From Vibrio anguillarum (GTDB lineage Bacteria; Pseudomonadota; Gammaproteobacteria; Enterobacterales; Vibrionaceae), in NCBI RefSeq assembly GCF_001989995.2, contig NZ_JAHGUP010000027.1, positions 1-64,000 of the forward strand: DNA of 64,000 nucleotides, in the 5' to 3' direction. Below are positions 29,698-41,946 of this stretch, piece after piece (within the stretch, counting starts at the first letter, position 1; each line of letters begins with the position of its first letter). The notes beneath the pieces were generated by a model, which did not search any database, was not told where the DNA came from, and saw only the letters and a list, made by a program, of their open reading frames with translations. The position numbers and the translations under genes were made by a program.

Positions 29698-30396
29698 TTA
29701 CTTACGGCCTTTACGCTGCTTCTTAGGCTTGTCAGCCTTTGGCTCAACAGCGTTTGCAGCTGGCATACCACCAAGGATTTCACCCTTGAAGATCCAAACT
29801 TTAACGCCGATCACACCGTATTGAGTGTGAGCCGAAGAAGTTGCGTAATCAATGTCAGCACGTAGAGTGTGTAGAGGCACACGGCCTTCACGGTACCACT
29901 CAGAACGTGCAATTTCAGCGCCGCCAAGACGACCGCTTACTTCCACTTTGATACCTTTAGCGCCTAGACGCATAGCATTTTGTACCGCACGCTTCATAGC
30001 ACGACGGAACATAACGCGACGCTCTAGTTGAGACGCGATGCTATCAGCCACTAATTGGCCGTCTAGCTCAGGCTTACGTACTTCAGCGATGTTAATTTGC
30101 GCTGGTACACCTGCAATTTTAGCTACAGCTGCGCGTAGCTTCTCAACGTCTTCACCTTTCTTACCGATAACAACGCCTGGGCGAGCAGTGTGGATAGTCA
30201 CACGAATGCTCTTAGCAGGACGCTCGATAACGATGCGTGATAGAGACGCTTTTGAAAGTTCCTTAGTAAGGAACTGACGTACCTTGAAGTCGCCGTCTAG
30301 GTTGTCAGCGAAATCTTTGGTGTTAGCAAACCATGTAGCATTCCAAGGCTTAACGATGCCAAGACGAATACCATTAGGATGTACTTTCTGACCCAT
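29698..30396 (-). CDS. rpsC: Small-subunit ribosomal protein S3
   Basis: A 232-residue protein at the mRNA entry tunnel. Its KH domain shows [15 protein letters not shown] (about 74-88) and the start [19 protein letters not shown] is invariant. The C-terminus is a Lys/Arg tail. 19 bp after rplV. Confidence 0.99.
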   Translation of the reverse strand: MGQKVHPNGIRLGIVKPWNATWFANTKDFADNLDGDFKVRQFLTKELSKASLSRIVIERPAKSIRVTIHTARPGVVIGKKGEDVEKLRAAVAKIAGVPAQINIAEVRKPELDGQLVADSIASQLERRVMFRRAMKRAVQNAMRLGAKGIKVEVSGRLGGAEIARSEWYREGRVPLHTLRADIDYATSSAHTQYGVIGVKVWIFKGEILGGMPAANAVEPKADKPKKQRKGRK

Positions 30397-30415
30397 TGCT
30401 TACTCTCCTAGTCTC

Positions 30416-30748
30416 TTAGCGGTCTGCTACAACAACAGTGATGTGGCTTGAACGCTTCAAGATACGATCCGCACGGCCTTTTGCACGAGGCATAATACGC
30501 TTCATGACCGGGCCCTCATCTACGAAGATTTTAGCGACATTAAGATCGTCGATATCTGCACCTTCGTTGTGTTCTGCGTTAGCGATAGCTGACTCTAGAA
30601 CTTTCTTAACTAATACAGCCGCTTTTTTGTTGCTGAAAGTTAGGATTTCAAGAGCCTGATCCACAGATTTACCACGGATTAGATCTGCAACTAAGCGAGC
30701 TTTCTGAGGAGAAATGCGAGCAAAGTTATGTTTAGCAATAGCTTCCAT
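30416..30748 (-). CDS. rplV: Large-subunit ribosomal protein L22
   Basis: A 110-residue tunnel protein: [20 protein letters not shown] and the beta-hairpin tip [20 protein letters not shown]. Two ATGs stand in tandem (30751 and 30748). AGGAG lies only 3 bases before the first but 6 before the second, and homologues begin at the second, so 30748 is preferred. Confidence 0.97.
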   Translation of the reverse strand: MEAIAKHNFARISPQKARLVADLIRGKSVDQALEILTFSNKKAAVLVKKVLESAIANAEHNEGADIDDLNVAKIFVDEGPVMKRIMPRAKGRADRILKRSSHITVVVADR

Positions 30749-30758
30749 CATTTACTCC

Positions 30759-31040
<282 letters not shown>

Positions 31041-31057
31041 TTATCCTCTTATATAGA

Positions 31058-31882
31058 TTACTTATTACGACGACGTACGATGTACTTGTCGGTGCGTTTG
31101 TTGCTACGAGTCTTGAAGCCCTTAGTAGGCATACCCCAAGGAGATACTGGGTGACGACCACCAGATGTGCGGCCTTCACCACCACCGTGTGGGTGGTCAA
31201 CCGGGTTCATTACTACACCACGTACAGTTGGACGTACGCCGCGCCAGCGTGAAGCACCAGCTTTACCTAGTTCACGTAGCATGTGCTCAGAGTTACCAAC
31301 TTCACCGATTGTTGCACGGCCTTCAGAAAGTACTTTGCGCATTTCACCAGAACGTAGGCGGATAGTTGCATAAGTACCGTCGCGAGCGACAAGTTGAGCA
31401 TATGCACCAGCCGAACGAGCTAGCTGTGCACCTTTACCAGGCTTAAGTTCAACACAGTGAATAGTAGAACCCACTGGGATGTTGCGCATTGGCAGAGTGT
31501 TACCTGCTTTAATTGGCGCATCAACACCAGACTGGATTGTATCACCAGCTTGAACACCTTTAGGTGCGATAATGTAACGACGCTCGCCGTCTGCGTACAG
31601 AACTAGAGCGATATTTGCGCTACGGTTTGGATCGTATTCTAGACGCTCAACTTTCGCTGGGATGCCATCTTTAGTACGTTTGAAGTCAACCAAACGATAG
31701 TGTTGCTTATGACCACCACCGATATGACGTACTGTGATACGACCGTTGTTGTTACGACCACCATTCTTAGAGTTTTTCTCTAGAAGAGGTGCGTATGGCT
31801 TACCCTTGTGTAGGTCAGCGTTAACAACTTTAACGACGTGACGACGACCAGGGGAAGTCGGCTTACATTTAACAATAGCCAT
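31058..31882 (-). CDS. rplB: Large-subunit ribosomal protein L2
   Basis: A 274-residue primary 23S rRNA binder next to the peptidyl-transferase centre. The conserved loop [18 protein letters not shown] (about 224-241) includes the essential histidine region. 16 bp after rplW. Confidence 0.99.
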   Translation of the reverse strand: MAIVKCKPTSPGRRHVVKVVNADLHKGKPYAPLLEKNSKNGGRNNNGRITVRHIGGGHKQHYRLVDFKRTKDGIPAKVERLEYDPNRSANIALVLYADGERRYIIAPKGVQAGDTIQSGVDAPIKAGNTLPMRNIPVGSTIHCVELKPGKGAQLARSAGAYAQLVARDGTYATIRLRSGEMRKVLSEGRATIGEVGNSEHMLRELGKAGASRWRGVRPTVRGVVMNPVDHPHGGGEGRTSGGRHPVSPWGMPTKGFKTRSNKRTDKYIVRRRNK

Positions 31883-31898
31883 TATTCAACTACTCCTG

Positions 31899-32201
31899 TT
31901 ATTCCGCGCCGCCAACAAAGTCAAGATCTTGACCTTCTTTCAAAGTCACATACGCTTTTTTAACGTCGCTGCGGCGACCTTGGCGTAGACCTTGACGTTT
32001 GGTCTTACCCTTAGTGATAAGAGTATTTACAGACTTAACTTCAACTTCAAATAGCTTTTCTACAGCTGCTTTGATCTCTTTCTTAGTTGCATCTTTTGCT
32101 ACTTTGAAAACGATAGTGTTCGCTTTCTCAGCAGTCATAGTTGCTTTTTCAGAGATGTGCGGTGCACGTAGAACTTTTAGTAGACGCTCTTCACTGATCA
32201 T
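31899..32201 (-). CDS. rplW: Large-subunit ribosomal protein L23
   Basis: A 100-residue tunnel-exit protein that docks trigger factor and [23 protein letters not shown] and the flexible loop [16 protein letters not shown] are visible. It overlaps rplD by 4 bp (ATGA). Confidence 0.99.
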   Translation of the reverse strand: MISEERLLKVLRAPHISEKATMTAEKANTIVFKVAKDATKKEIKAAVEKLFEVEVKSVNTLITKGKTKRQGLRQGRRSDVKKAYVTLKEGQDLDFVGGAE

Positions 32202-32800
32202 GCCAGCATCTCCTCAACTTGCTTAACTGCTTCTGCAGTCATTAGAACCTTGTCAAACGCAATTAGGCTAACTGGGTCAAGACCCGCTACGTCACGTGCG
32301 TCAACTTTATATAGGTTGCGAGCAGCTAAGAATAGATTCTCGTCTACTTCGCCAGTAACGATGAGTACATCGTTAAGCTCAAGTTCTTTAAGCTTAGCTA
32401 ATAGCTCTTTAGTTTTTGGTGCTTCTACTGAGAAGTTATCAACAACGATTAAACGCTCTTGACGAACTAATTCAGAAAGAATGCTCTTCATAGCACCGCG
32501 GTACATTTTTTTGTTTACTTTTTGGCTGTGATCTTGTGGTTTCGCAGCAAAAGTAACACCACCTGTACGCCAGATTGGGCTACGAATTGTACCAGCACGT
32601 GCACGGCCAGTACCTTTTTGACGCCATGGCTTAGCGCCACCGCCAGAAACTTCTGAACGTGTCTTTTGAGCACGAGTACCTTGACGAGCACCTGCTGCAT
32701 ACGCAACAACTACTTGATGTACAAGGGCTTCGTTGAACTCACGTCCGAAAGTAGTTTCGGAAACAGTTAGTGCGTTAGCACCTTTAACCATCAATTCCAT
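32198..32800 (-). CDS. rplD: Large-subunit ribosomal protein L4
   Basis: A 200-residue protein whose long loop [17 protein letters not shown] (about 56-72) reaches into the exit tunnel. L4 also autoregulates the S10 operon in E. coli and related gammaproteobacteria through the rpsJ leader (present here at 33773-34041). 16 bp after rplC. Confidence 0.99.
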   Translation of the reverse strand: MELMVKGANALTVSETTFGREFNEALVHQVVVAYAAGARQGTRAQKTRSEVSGGGAKPWRQKGTGRARAGTIRSPIWRTGGVTFAAKPQDHSQKVNKKMYRGAMKSILSELVRQERLIVVDNFSVEAPKTKELLAKLKELELNDVLIVTGEVDENLFLAARNLYKVDARDVAGLDPVSLIAFDKVLMTAEAVKQVEEMLA

Positions 32801-32816
32801 TACTTACTCCTAGACG

Positions 32817-33446
32817 TTATGCTTTAATAGCTGGTTTGACGATCACGTTAGCGCCAGTTGCACCTGGTACTGCACCTTTAATAAGAAGCAGATTGCGCTC
32901 AGCGTCAACACGTACGATCTCTAGGTTTTGAGTCGTTACACGCTCAGCACCCATGTGACCTGCCATTTTTTTGCCTTTGAACACGCGACCTGGAGTTTGA
33001 CATTGGCCAATTGAACCCGGTGCACGGTGAGACAAAGAGTTACCGTGAGTCATATCTTGGGTACGGAAATTCCAGCGCTTAACTGCACCTTGGAAACCTT
33101 TACCTTTAGATGTACCAGTAACGTCTACTTTTTTAACTTCGTTGAAAAGTTCTACATTTAGCTCAGTGCCAACTTCAAACTCTTCGCCGTTTTCTAAACG
33201 GAATTCCCAAAGACCGCGACCAGCTTCTACACCTGCTTTCGCAAAGTGACCAGCTTCTGGTTTAGTTACACGGTTGGCTTTCTTAGTACCAGTAGTTACC
33301 TGGATTGCTGCATAGCCGTCAGTCTCAAGAGTTTTCACTTGAGAAATACGGTTTGCTTCAACCTCAACAACAGTTACTGGGATAGAAACGCCTTCTTCAG
33401 TAAATACGCGGGTCATACCCACTTTACGTCCGACTAGACCAATCAT
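32817..33446 (-). CDS. rplC: Large-subunit ribosomal protein L3
   Basis: A 209-residue protein with [19 protein letters not shown] and the central loop [17 protein letters not shown], which contains the glutamine that PrmB methylates in related species. 14 bp after rpsJ. Confidence 0.99.
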   Translation of the reverse strand: MIGLVGRKVGMTRVFTEEGVSIPVTVVEVEANRISQVKTLETDGYAAIQVTTGTKKANRVTKPEAGHFAKAGVEAGRGLWEFRLENGEEFEVGTELNVELFNEVKKVDVTGTSKGKGFQGAVKRWNFRTQDMTHGNSLSHRAPGSIGQCQTPGRVFKGKKMAGHMGAERVTTQNLEIVRVDAERNLLLIKGAVPGATGANVIVKPAIKA

Positions 33447-33460
33447 TCTTCTAATCTCCC

Positions 33461-34041
<581 letters not shown>

Positions 34042-34047
34042 CGGTGC

Positions 34048-34075
34048 ATTATACAGATCACCATTACACATGCAA
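34048..34075 (-). promoter_or_regulatory. Promoter of the S10 ribosomal operon
   Basis: On the minus strand, -35 TTGCAT (34075-34070), 16-bp spacer, and a perfect -10 TATAAT (34053-34048). It is located between rlmB and rpsJ. The rest of the 423-bp interval (34076-34195) holds no gene and probably the rlmB transcript end. Confidence 0.8.
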
Positions 34076-34195
34076 GCGCTGTGTAGAAATTAAACTTATA
34101 AACTATCTATTTCTTCTTTCACTGAGGAAGTAATAGAAGGGATAGAAAGATGAGGTGAGCACTCACTACCCTATCCTTTTATCCCTGTTGCACAA

Positions 34196-34936
34196 TTATA
34201 CAGCTTGGCGTTGTCTCACTGCTTCAAACAGACAGATCCCAGCCGCTACTGATACGTTTAGGCTAGAAACGGTGCCCGCCATCGGTATTTTGATCAGATC
34301 ATCGCAGGTTTCGCGCGTTAAACGGCGCATACCATCCCCTTCAGCGCCCATAACAATCGCAAGGGGCCCTGTCAGTTTGGCTTGGTAAATGTCATGCGTC
34401 GCCTCACCGGCAGTGCCAACAAACCATACGCCTTGTTCTTGAAGGGCGCGCATGGTACGTGCAAGATTCGTCACTCGTACTAAAGGCACAGTTTCAGCAG
34501 CGCCACAAGCGACTTTGCTGACCGTTGCCGTCATTGGTGCTGACTTATCTTTCGGTACGATCACTGCAGCGACCCCGGCAGCATCGGCGTTACGTAAGCA
34601 TGCGCCGAGATTATGCGGATCGGTAACACCATCCAAAACAAGTAATAGCGGTTGTTCATGCTGTGCGATGATTGCTTCTAAATCATGCTCATTAAGCTGT
34701 TTTGCTGGTTTTACACGAGCAATGATGCCCTGATGATTCGCCCCTTGAGCCTTGTCATCCAATGTTTTACGTCCCATCTGTTGAATAGAGACACCGCAAT
34801 GTTGCAGTTCATTTAACAGTGGAAGCAGGCGATCATCTTGTCGCCCTTTTAGTACAAACGCTTCTATCAATCGCGCTGGATCTTTTTCAAGTACAGCGCT
34901 GACCGCGTGAATACCATAAATACATTCGTTACTCAT
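34196..34936 (-). CDS. rlmB: 23S rRNA (guanosine-2251-2'-O) methyltransferase
   Basis: A 246-residue SPOUT enzyme that methylates G2251 in the P loop of 23S rRNA. The three knot motifs appear in order: [14 protein letters not shown] (about 107-120), [13 protein letters not shown] (about 195-207) and [17 protein letters not shown] (about 217-233). It follows rnr by 17 bp, the usual rnr-rlmB pair. Confidence 0.97.
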   Translation of the reverse strand: MSNECIYGIHAVSAVLEKDPARLIEAFVLKGRQDDRLLPLLNELQHCGVSIQQMGRKTLDDKAQGANHQGIIARVKPAKQLNEHDLEAIIAQHEQPLLLVLDGVTDPHNLGACLRNADAAGVAAVIVPKDKSAPMTATVSKVACGAAETVPLVRVTNLARTMRALQEQGVWFVGTAGEATHDIYQAKLTGPLAIVMGAEGDGMRRLTRETCDDLIKIPMAGTVSSLNVSVAAGICLFEAVRQRQAV

Positions 34937-34953
34937 GATTTACCCATTGATCG

Positions 34954-37401
34954 TTATTTACTAGCACGCGCTTTATTTGCTTTGGCCGCGGGTTTCTTTT
35001 TGCGTGCTTTTGTTGTTTTGCTTTTTTTTCGTTCAGGTTTTGAGCCTTCACTACTTTTTTCATCTGGGCGTTTAGTCGCTTCAACTAAAGGAGTTGCCTT
35101 TCCTTTACTTGACGTCACCTTCTTGCCACGTGCTTTCTCTCGTGCATCCGTTGCACGTTTCTTCGCTGTCTTGCCTTCTCCGCGCAGCTTACGGCTAGTG
35201 CCCACGATTTCAAAGTCAATTTGACGATCATCCAAGTTGACGGATAACACTTTGACTTTAACGGCGTCACCTAAGCGATAGATGTTGCCAAAACTTTCGC
35301 CGATCAATCGTTGTCCCACGGGATCAAATTGATAGTAGTCATTCGCTAGCGTTGAAATATGGACCAATCCATCAATGTGCAACTCAGTTAAACGAACGAA
35401 GAAACCGAAACCTGTCACGTTGGCTATGACTCCATCAAGCTCTTCGCCTACATGATCTTGCATGTATTCACACTTGAGCCAATCGGATACTTCACGCGTC
35501 GCATCATCAGCACGGCGTTCTGTCATTGAACATTGCTGACCATAGAAGTCCATGTCATCAAAAGAGTAGTGATAACCACCTGTGGTTGTCCAACGGTCGG
35601 TGTGATTACCCGATTCTTTGGCAATCAAATATTTAATTGCGCGGTGCAATAGGAGATCAGGGTAGCGACGAATAGGTGAAGTAAAGTGCGCATAGCGTTT
35701 GAGCGCTAAACCAAAGTGACCACAGTTATCCGCGTTATACACAGCCTGCTTCATGGAACGCAGTAACATGGTTTGGATCAACTCTTTGTCTTGGCGCTCA
35801 CCAATCTGTTTCATTAAGTTAGCGTAATCGGTTGGCGAAGGCTCTAGCCCACCCGCTAAGTTCAAACCAAGCTCGCCTAAGAAATCCCTAAAACCGGTCA
35901 AACGCTCTTCTCCCGGTGATTCATGGATACGGTACAGAGCGGGCTCTTTCGCTTTTTCCACCAGCGATGCTGAAGCAATATTAGCGAGGATCATGCACTC
36001 TTCGATTATTTTATGCGCATCATTACGGACAACAGGTTCAATGCTGTCGATTTTACGCTCAGCATTAAAGATAAACTTAGTTTCAATCGTTTCAAATTCG
36101 ATACCGCCACGCTCATCACGCGCTGCTTTTAGCACCTTATACATCGAATAGAGTTCTTCAAGATGAGGAACCACAGCTTGATAACGTTCGCGTAGCTCTT
36201 CATCCCCTTCAAGAATGGCGTGTACTTTGTTGTAAGTTAAACGGGCATGAGAGTTCATCACGGCTTCGTAATGTTTGTAACCCGAAATTTTGCCCGTTGC
36301 AGAGACTGTCATCTCGCACACCATGCATAGACGGTCGACTTGTGGATTAAGTGAACAAAGACCGTTCGACAGTACTTCCGGTAGCATAGGGACGACTTGC
36401 GATGGGAAGTAAACTGAGTTACCACGGTTGATCGCTTCTTTATCCAAAGCCGTATCGGGGCGCACATAATAACTTACGTCAGCAATCGCAACCCAGAGAC
36501 GCCAGCCACCACCTTTTTTGGCTTCGCAATAAACCGCGTCATCAAAGTCACGCGCGTCTTCACCATCAATCGTCACTAAAGGTAATTGACGCAGATCCAC
36601 GCGCCCTTGCTTCGCCTCTTCTGGAACTTCTTCTCTCAGGTTTTCGACTTGCTTTAATACTTCTTGCGGCCACTCATGAGGGATCTGGTGAGTGCGAATC
36701 GCTATTTGTGTCTCCATACCGGGAGCCATATTTTCCCCAAGTACTTCAACAACCCTTCCTGTCATTCCTCTTGCTCTGGCACCGCGATCGGTAATTTCAA
36801 TCACCACCACGTTCCCCATGCGAGCTCCGCCTTTGTGCTCATTAGGGATCAAGATGTCTTGAGTGATGCGTGAATCATCGGGCACGACATAAGAGTAGCC
36901 ATTTTCGAGGAAGAAACGCCCAACAAGTTGAGTTTTACGTTCTTCCAAAACTCGGACCAAACGCCCTTCTTTACGGCCTCTTTTATCCGTGCCTGTCGGT
37001 TGTACCAGCACGTAGTCGCCATGAATAATGGTACGCATTTGGTGATGAGGTAGCAAAACATCGTTATCTTTGCCAACGCTGCCATCAGGACGAACCCACC
37101 CATGACCATCTTTATGTCCGATTACGTGACCTTTGATCATTTCCAGTTTTTCTGGTAATGCATAGCATTGGCGACGAGTAAATACCAATTGGCCATCTCG
37201 CTCCATCGCACGCAAACGACGGCGTAGCCCTTCGTATTGCTCTTCACCAGACAAACCCAATGCCTCAAAAAGATCATTACGATTCATCGGTACATTGGCT
37301 TCGGTTAGAAATTCGAGGATGAATTCTCGGCTTGGAATTGGATTTTCGTAATTGCTAGATTCTCGATCCGCAAAAGGATCGTTATTGATAATTTCAGACA
37401 T
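34954..37401 (-). CDS. rnr: Ribonuclease R
   Basis: An 815-residue 3'-5' exoribonuclease that degrades structured RNA. Order: N-terminal helix-turn-helix (about 20-85), cold-shock domains, the RNB catalytic domain with [12 protein letters not shown] (about 275-286, metal-binding aspartates), an S1 domain ([20 protein letters not shown], about 645-664), and a Lys/Arg-rich tail (about 730-815) that binds RNA or ribosomes. The length matches family members with the basic tail. Upstream motX lies 161 bp away. Confidence 0.97.
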   Translation of the reverse strand: MSEIINNDPFADRESSNYENPIPSREFILEFLTEANVPMNRNDLFEALGLSGEEQYEGLRRRLRAMERDGQLVFTRRQCYALPEKLEMIKGHVIGHKDGHGWVRPDGSVGKDNDVLLPHHQMRTIIHGDYVLVQPTGTDKRGRKEGRLVRVLEERKTQLVGRFFLENGYSYVVPDDSRITQDILIPNEHKGGARMGNVVVIEITDRGARARGMTGRVVEVLGENMAPGMETQIAIRTHQIPHEWPQEVLKQVENLREEVPEEAKQGRVDLRQLPLVTIDGEDARDFDDAVYCEAKKGGGWRLWVAIADVSYYVRPDTALDKEAINRGNSVYFPSQVVPMLPEVLSNGLCSLNPQVDRLCMVCEMTVSATGKISGYKHYEAVMNSHARLTYNKVHAILEGDEELRERYQAVVPHLEELYSMYKVLKAARDERGGIEFETIETKFIFNAERKIDSIEPVVRNDAHKIIEECMILANIASASLVEKAKEPALYRIHESPGEERLTGFRDFLGELGLNLAGGLEPSPTDYANLMKQIGERQDKELIQTMLLRSMKQAVYNADNCGHFGLALKRYAHFTSPIRRYPDLLLHRAIKYLIAKESGNHTDRWTTTGGYHYSFDDMDFYGQQCSMTERRADDATREVSDWLKCEYMQDHVGEELDGVIANVTGFGFFVRLTELHIDGLVHISTLANDYYQFDPVGQRLIGESFGNIYRLGDAVKVKVLSVNLDDRQIDFEIVGTSRKLRGEGKTAKKRATDAREKARGKKVTSSKGKATPLVEATKRPDEKSSEGSKPERKKSKTTKARKKKPAAKANKARASK

Positions 37402-37518
37402 AGGCAGACCTGCTAAAGCAAGGAGAGATAGCCAGAGTATAACTGACTCACGGCAGAAGCTACAGCAGCGTATTGATTATTATAGGCTAATGCGTTAGAG
37501 GAAAAGCGTAGAAATGAC

Positions 37519-37540
37519 TTCGCCCAACCGTGTGGGCGAA
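37519..37540 (-). terminator. Stem-loop between motX and rnr
   Basis: Arms TTCGCCCA (37519-37526) and TGGGCGAA (37533-37540), 6-base loop. The minus-strand tail is GTCATTTCTAC, with few T, so it may be a weak or attenuating terminator for motX. Confidence 0.45.
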
Positions 37541-37562
37541 ATAAGAAAAGCAATAATGAAGG

Positions 37563-38198
37563 CTACCAAAACGTATCTCTGCGCTTGGCTCGCGCAACCA
37601 CATTTTGTGGCATTCGCTGCTCTAACCCCTGCCGGAGCATAGAGATCCGAGAATGTATTCTTTGATCGATAGTCACCGAATTATAGAGCCAGCGATAAGC
37701 ATCTTCATAATCAAGCGGGCTGCCATAATCACGCAGCAAAAGCTCAGCTAGATGGATACGAGCATTAATATTGCCCATCGCAGCGGCTTCACGCAGATAG
37801 GGAATAGCTCGCTCTTTATCCTGCTGTACTAAAGTACCACGCGAATAATAACGCCCAAGCTGCTCTAACGCAGCGGGTAAACCTTGATGAGCTGCATTTT
37901 CCATATAGTACAAGCCAAGTTCGACATCTTGATCTACACAGACCCCCCACGCTAGCATATCTCCATACAAAAACTCGTAGGAAGGCAGGCTGATGCGAGT
38001 AGCACGCGCAACAATATCTTCTACCAATTGGCAGTTGTCGGCCTTGACTTGCTCTAAATGTTTATTTTGCTCAATTAACTTGATTAGTTCAGCTTCGGTG
38101 TAAATAGGGACTGGCTCACCCACTTCCGCCACGTTGGCATGACTCAAGGATGAGGTCAGCGCTAAAAACAATGAAGCTGCTACCGTTCGTAGCTTCAT
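37563..38198 (-). CDS. motX: Sodium-type polar flagellar motor protein MotX
   Basis: A 211-residue periplasmic protein of the T ring, which holds the PomAB stators around the Na+-driven polar flagellum together with MotY. The signal peptide is MKLRTVAASLFLALTSSLSH. Sel1-like repeats follow (GLYYMENAAHQGLPAALEQL and AIPYLREAAAMGNINARIHL), and the end VARAKRRDTFW is typical of MotX. The frame continues upstream to 38357, but that adds 53 residues before the signal peptide and is rejected. A FliA-type promoter would be expected; I could not find a clear one. Confidence 0.93.
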   Translation of the reverse strand: MKLRTVAASLFLALTSSLSHANVAEVGEPVPIYTEAELIKLIEQNKHLEQVKADNCQLVEDIVARATRISLPSYEFLYGDMLAWGVCVDQDVELGLYYMENAAHQGLPAALEQLGRYYSRGTLVQQDKERAIPYLREAAAMGNINARIHLAELLLRDYGSPLDYEDAYRWLYNSVTIDQRIHSRISMLRQGLEQRMPQNVVARAKRRDTFW

Positions 38199-38369
38199 AC
38201 CTGCACTCTTTATGTCTATCGATAGCCTTAAAATTATAGCCTCAGTTTCATCTAGGGCTGGGCTTGATAACTTTATCGACCAGTGCGGCAAACTCTTTAG
38301 ACAAAATTTGCCGTTATTCGGCCATTTATTGCCACACCAAGGACAAAATATCATCAATACAGGTATAAA

Positions 38370-38394
38370 AAAACCGGCTCTGAAAGCCGGTTTT
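38370..38394 (-). terminator. Intrinsic terminator of purA
   Basis: Stem AAAACCGGCT (38370-38379) and AGCCGGTTTT (38385-38394), followed on the minus strand by TTTTTTTATAC. It lies 22 bp after the purA stop. Confidence 0.88.
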
Positions 38395-38416
38395 AAAAAC
38401 GTTTATCAATCAACCA

Positions 38417-39736
<1,320 letters not shown>

Positions 39737-39740
39737 TTAA

Positions 39741-39767
39741 AAAAGGATTCTAGCACCGAATCCTTTT
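39741..39767 (-). terminator. Terminator of iaaA or attenuator of purA
   Basis: Stem AAAAGGATTC (39741-39750) and GAATCCTTTT (39758-39767) with 7-base loop. On the minus strand a T-run precedes AACTAGC, so it is a proper intrinsic terminator, lying 26 bp before the purA start and 78 bp after the upstream gene. Which transcript it stops depends on where the purA promoter is. Confidence 0.7.
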
Positions 39768-39844
39768 CCTTGCAGTCCTTTTTTAAACACGAAAATGTCA
39801 TAAAAATATAACTTAATAAATGATTCAGTTATTAGGCACGTAAG

Positions 39845-40786
39845 TTACTCATCCGAATATATTTTTACGATTAGCTCTCCTTGACGATCAACACAAGCAC
39901 GGTACATACCGGAACTGTTCATTGCAAAATGAATGTCGCCTTGCGCATCAATGGCGATCAATCCACCCTCACCACCGAGCGTTTTAAGTTCACCCTGAAT
40001 AATGGTTTCACATGCGGTATGAACATCTTCTTTTAAATAACGCATGCGAGCGGCAACGTCACTGGCAACCATTTTACGAATGAAATATTCCCCCATGCCC
40101 GTTGTCGATACCGCCACATTACCATTTTCAGCCACCGTTCCTGCACCGATGATGGGAGAATCGCCGACGCGACCAAATTTTTTATTCGTGATGCCACCGG
40201 TACTAGTAGCAGACGCAAGGTTGCCTTGTTTATCCAATGCAACTGCGCCAACAGTGCCAAATTTCTTGTCATCTGGGAATTTTGATTCCGACAAAGCAAA
40301 TTGATTGTTGCTTTTCATCGCTAGCAACTGTTCATAACGACGCTCAGTAAAAAAGTAATCTTGTTCTGTATATTGATGCCCTTGAGTAAAAGCAAACGCT
40401 TCTGCGCCCTCACCAATCAACAACACATGATCACTGTGCTTCATTACATCACGCGCGAGCTGCACCGGATTTTTAATGTGCCGAACCCCAGCGACCGCGC
40501 CTGCGTCCATCATTTTGCCATGCATGACAGAGGCGTCCATCTCCACCATCTCTTGATGCGTTAACACCGAACCTTTTCCTGCGTTAAACAACGGAGAGTC
40601 CTCAAGTATTTTCACAGCCTCAACCACCGCATCCAGTGCATCACCACCTTGTGCCAGTACTTGATGCCCCGCTCGAACAGCACTTTCTAGCGTGTTCAAA
40701 ATATCGCGCTTTAATGATTCGCTCATTTGTTGACGAATGATGGTTCCGGCGCCGCCATGAATTGCTATAGCAAAAGGTTGTGACAT
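39845..40786 (-). CDS. iaaA: Isoaspartyl peptidase/L-asparaginase (Ntn hydrolase)
   Basis: A 313-residue plant-type asparaginase precursor. It cleaves itself before Thr178 in KKFGTVGAVALDKQG, making alpha and beta subunits; this threonine is then the nucleophile. AIAIHGGAGTI (7-17) and GDSPIIGAGTVAENGN are family blocks. There is no signal peptide, so it acts in the cytoplasm on isoaspartyl dipeptides and possibly asparagine. Confidence 0.93.
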   Translation of the reverse strand: MSQPFAIAIHGGAGTIIRQQMSESLKRDILNTLESAVRAGHQVLAQGGDALDAVVEAVKILEDSPLFNAGKGSVLTHQEMVEMDASVMHGKMMDAGAVAGVRHIKNPVQLARDVMKHSDHVLLIGEGAEAFAFTQGHQYTEQDYFFTERRYEQLLAMKSNNQFALSESKFPDDKKFGTVGAVALDKQGNLASATSTGGITNKKFGRVGDSPIIGAGTVAENGNVAVSTTGMGEYFIRKMVASDVAARMRYLKEDVHTACETIIQGELKTLGGEGGLIAIDAQGDIHFAMNSSGMYRACVDRQGELIVKIYSDE

Positions 40787-40910
40787 GAGAATTCCTTAAC
40801 TTAATAAATTGAGAGGCAATACACTTCTGTTCTACACATTAACTATACCCAAATAACTTGAAGTTGCAGGTAGGCGGCAAGTGAGTACTGTAATAATTAA
40901 CAAGCAACAA

Positions 40911-40942
40911 AAAAGCGCTAATCGCATGACGATTAACGCTTT
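40911..40942 (-). terminator. Intrinsic terminator of slyD
   Basis: Stem AAAGCGCTAATCG (40912-40924) and CGATTAACGCTTT (40930-40942) with one internal mismatch and loop CATGA. The minus-strand tail is TTTTTTGTTGC. 60 bp after the slyD stop. Confidence 0.82.
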
Positions 40943-41002
40943 CCATTTCATTGTATCAGTCGGTTATTACTGCCTACTTTGGCACTACCAACCAAAAAAT
41001 GA

Positions 41003-41617
41003 TTAATGTGAACCGCAGCTGCCGCCACCGCAACAACCTTCTTTTTTCTCACCATGGTCATGGCCTTCACCACCACAGCAACCACCTTCATGATCATGAT
41101 CATGATCATGATCATGATCATGATCGTGGTCATGGTCGTGGCCACAGCCACCAGCTTGGTGAATGTGACCATGTTGGATTTCTTCTTCAGTTGCAGCGCG
41201 AATCGCAACGACTTCTACATCAAACGTTAATGTTTGGCCAGCCAACATGTGGTTACCATCAACTACCACTTCGTCACCATCCACTTCCGTGATTTCAACT
41301 GGAATTTGGCCTTGGTCAGTATCCGCTAGAAAACGCATACCCACTTCAATTTCATCAACGCCTTGGAAAACTTCAGCAGGTACACGTTGTACAAGCTCAT
41401 CGTTGTATTCACCGTACGCTTCTTCAGGAGCGATAGTTGCTGTGAACTTATCGCCCACAACTTTTCCTTCTAACTCATTTTCAAGGCCAGTGATTAGATT
41501 GTTGTGACCGTGAAGGTAATCTAGTGGTGCATCAACTGTTGATTGGTCTACGACTGCACCATCTTCCAATACTAATTGGTAGGCTAGGCTTACAACCACG
41601 TTCTTTTCAATTTTCAT
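41003..41617 (-). CDS. slyD: FKBP-type prolyl isomerase and metallochaperone SlyD
   Basis: A 204-residue protein. The FKBP domain and inserted IF chaperone domain occupy residues 1-150 (VSLAYQLVLEDGAVVDQS, GLENELEGK, PEEAYGEY). The C-terminal tail (about 155-204) is a His/Asp repeat followed by Cys/Gly/His clusters (GGCCGG, GCCGGGSCGSH). SlyD delivers nickel to [NiFe]-hydrogenase in E. coli and binds several metals. The tail repeat comes from a hexanucleotide tract on the DNA (41089-41124). Confidence 0.96.
   Translation of the reverse strand: MKIEKNVVVSLAYQLVLEDGAVVDQSTVDAPLDYLHGHNNLITGLENELEGKVVGDKFTATIAPEEAYGEYNDELVQRVPAEVFQGVDEIEVGMRFLADTDQGQIPVEITEVDGDEVVVDGNHMLAGQTLTFDVEVVAIRAATEEEIQHGHIHQAGGCGHDHDHDHDHDHDHDHDHEGGCCGGEGHDHGEKKEGCCGGGSCGSH
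41089..41124. repeat. Hexanucleotide tandem repeat (CATGAT)6 encoding the SlyD His-Asp run
   Basis: Six perfect CATGAT units, followed by three imperfect units to 41142. The unit is six bases, so length changes keep the reading frame and only alter the number of His-Asp pairs. Confidence 0.9.
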
Positions 41618-41714
41618 AACAACTCCAAGGAGGTTTGTTCCTAGGTTGTCATCTTCAAACCTAAGAAATCGATCGGTATGAGGCGTATTATGAAGATCTA
41701 TTCCAGAAACTCAA

Positions 41715-41915
41715 TTATTCTGGTTTAAAAATCCCGATCATCTCTTGCCGAGCATGTTCACTTTTTTCTACAGATTTGGGCTTTCGCTGTTCATGGTAGT
41801 CGCACTCGACACACTCAACGAGCTCTATGTTGTTTTCAACCCACCAGCGCAGAGTATCTTGTGACTGACAACTTGGGCACTTTGCACCAGCAATAAAGCG
41901 TTTTTTCTGTTTCAC
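41715..41915 (-). CDS. yheV: YheV family putative zinc-ribbon protein
   Basis: A 66-residue protein with a GTG start (41915), behind AGGATGTAAC. It reads MKQKKRFIAGAKCPSCQSQD and later ECVECDYHE, giving two CxxC pairs for one zinc ion. The frame is open much further upstream, but that part overlaps kefB and does not resemble the family. The order slyD-yheV-kefB-kefG is conserved in Enterobacteria. Function unknown. Confidence 0.88.
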   Translation of the reverse strand: MKQKKRFIAGAKCPSCQSQDTLRWWVENNIELVECVECDYHEQRKPKSVEKSEHARQEMIGIFKPE

Positions 41916-41946
41916 GTTACATCCTACAACTGAATATTGATTGGCG

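Noticed and set aside
34954..35230. Lys/Arg-rich end of rnr as a possible frameshift artefact
   Set aside because: A basic tail after the S1 domain is normal for RNase R of gammaproteobacteria.
38199..38357. N-terminal extension of motX with two CxxC-like cysteines
   Set aside because: It precedes a clear signal peptide and matches no MotX sequence; the ATG at 38198 is the better start.
41089..41142. Regular repeat as a possible CRISPR or recombination site
   Set aside because: It is a coding hexanucleotide tract in slyD with no unique spacers.
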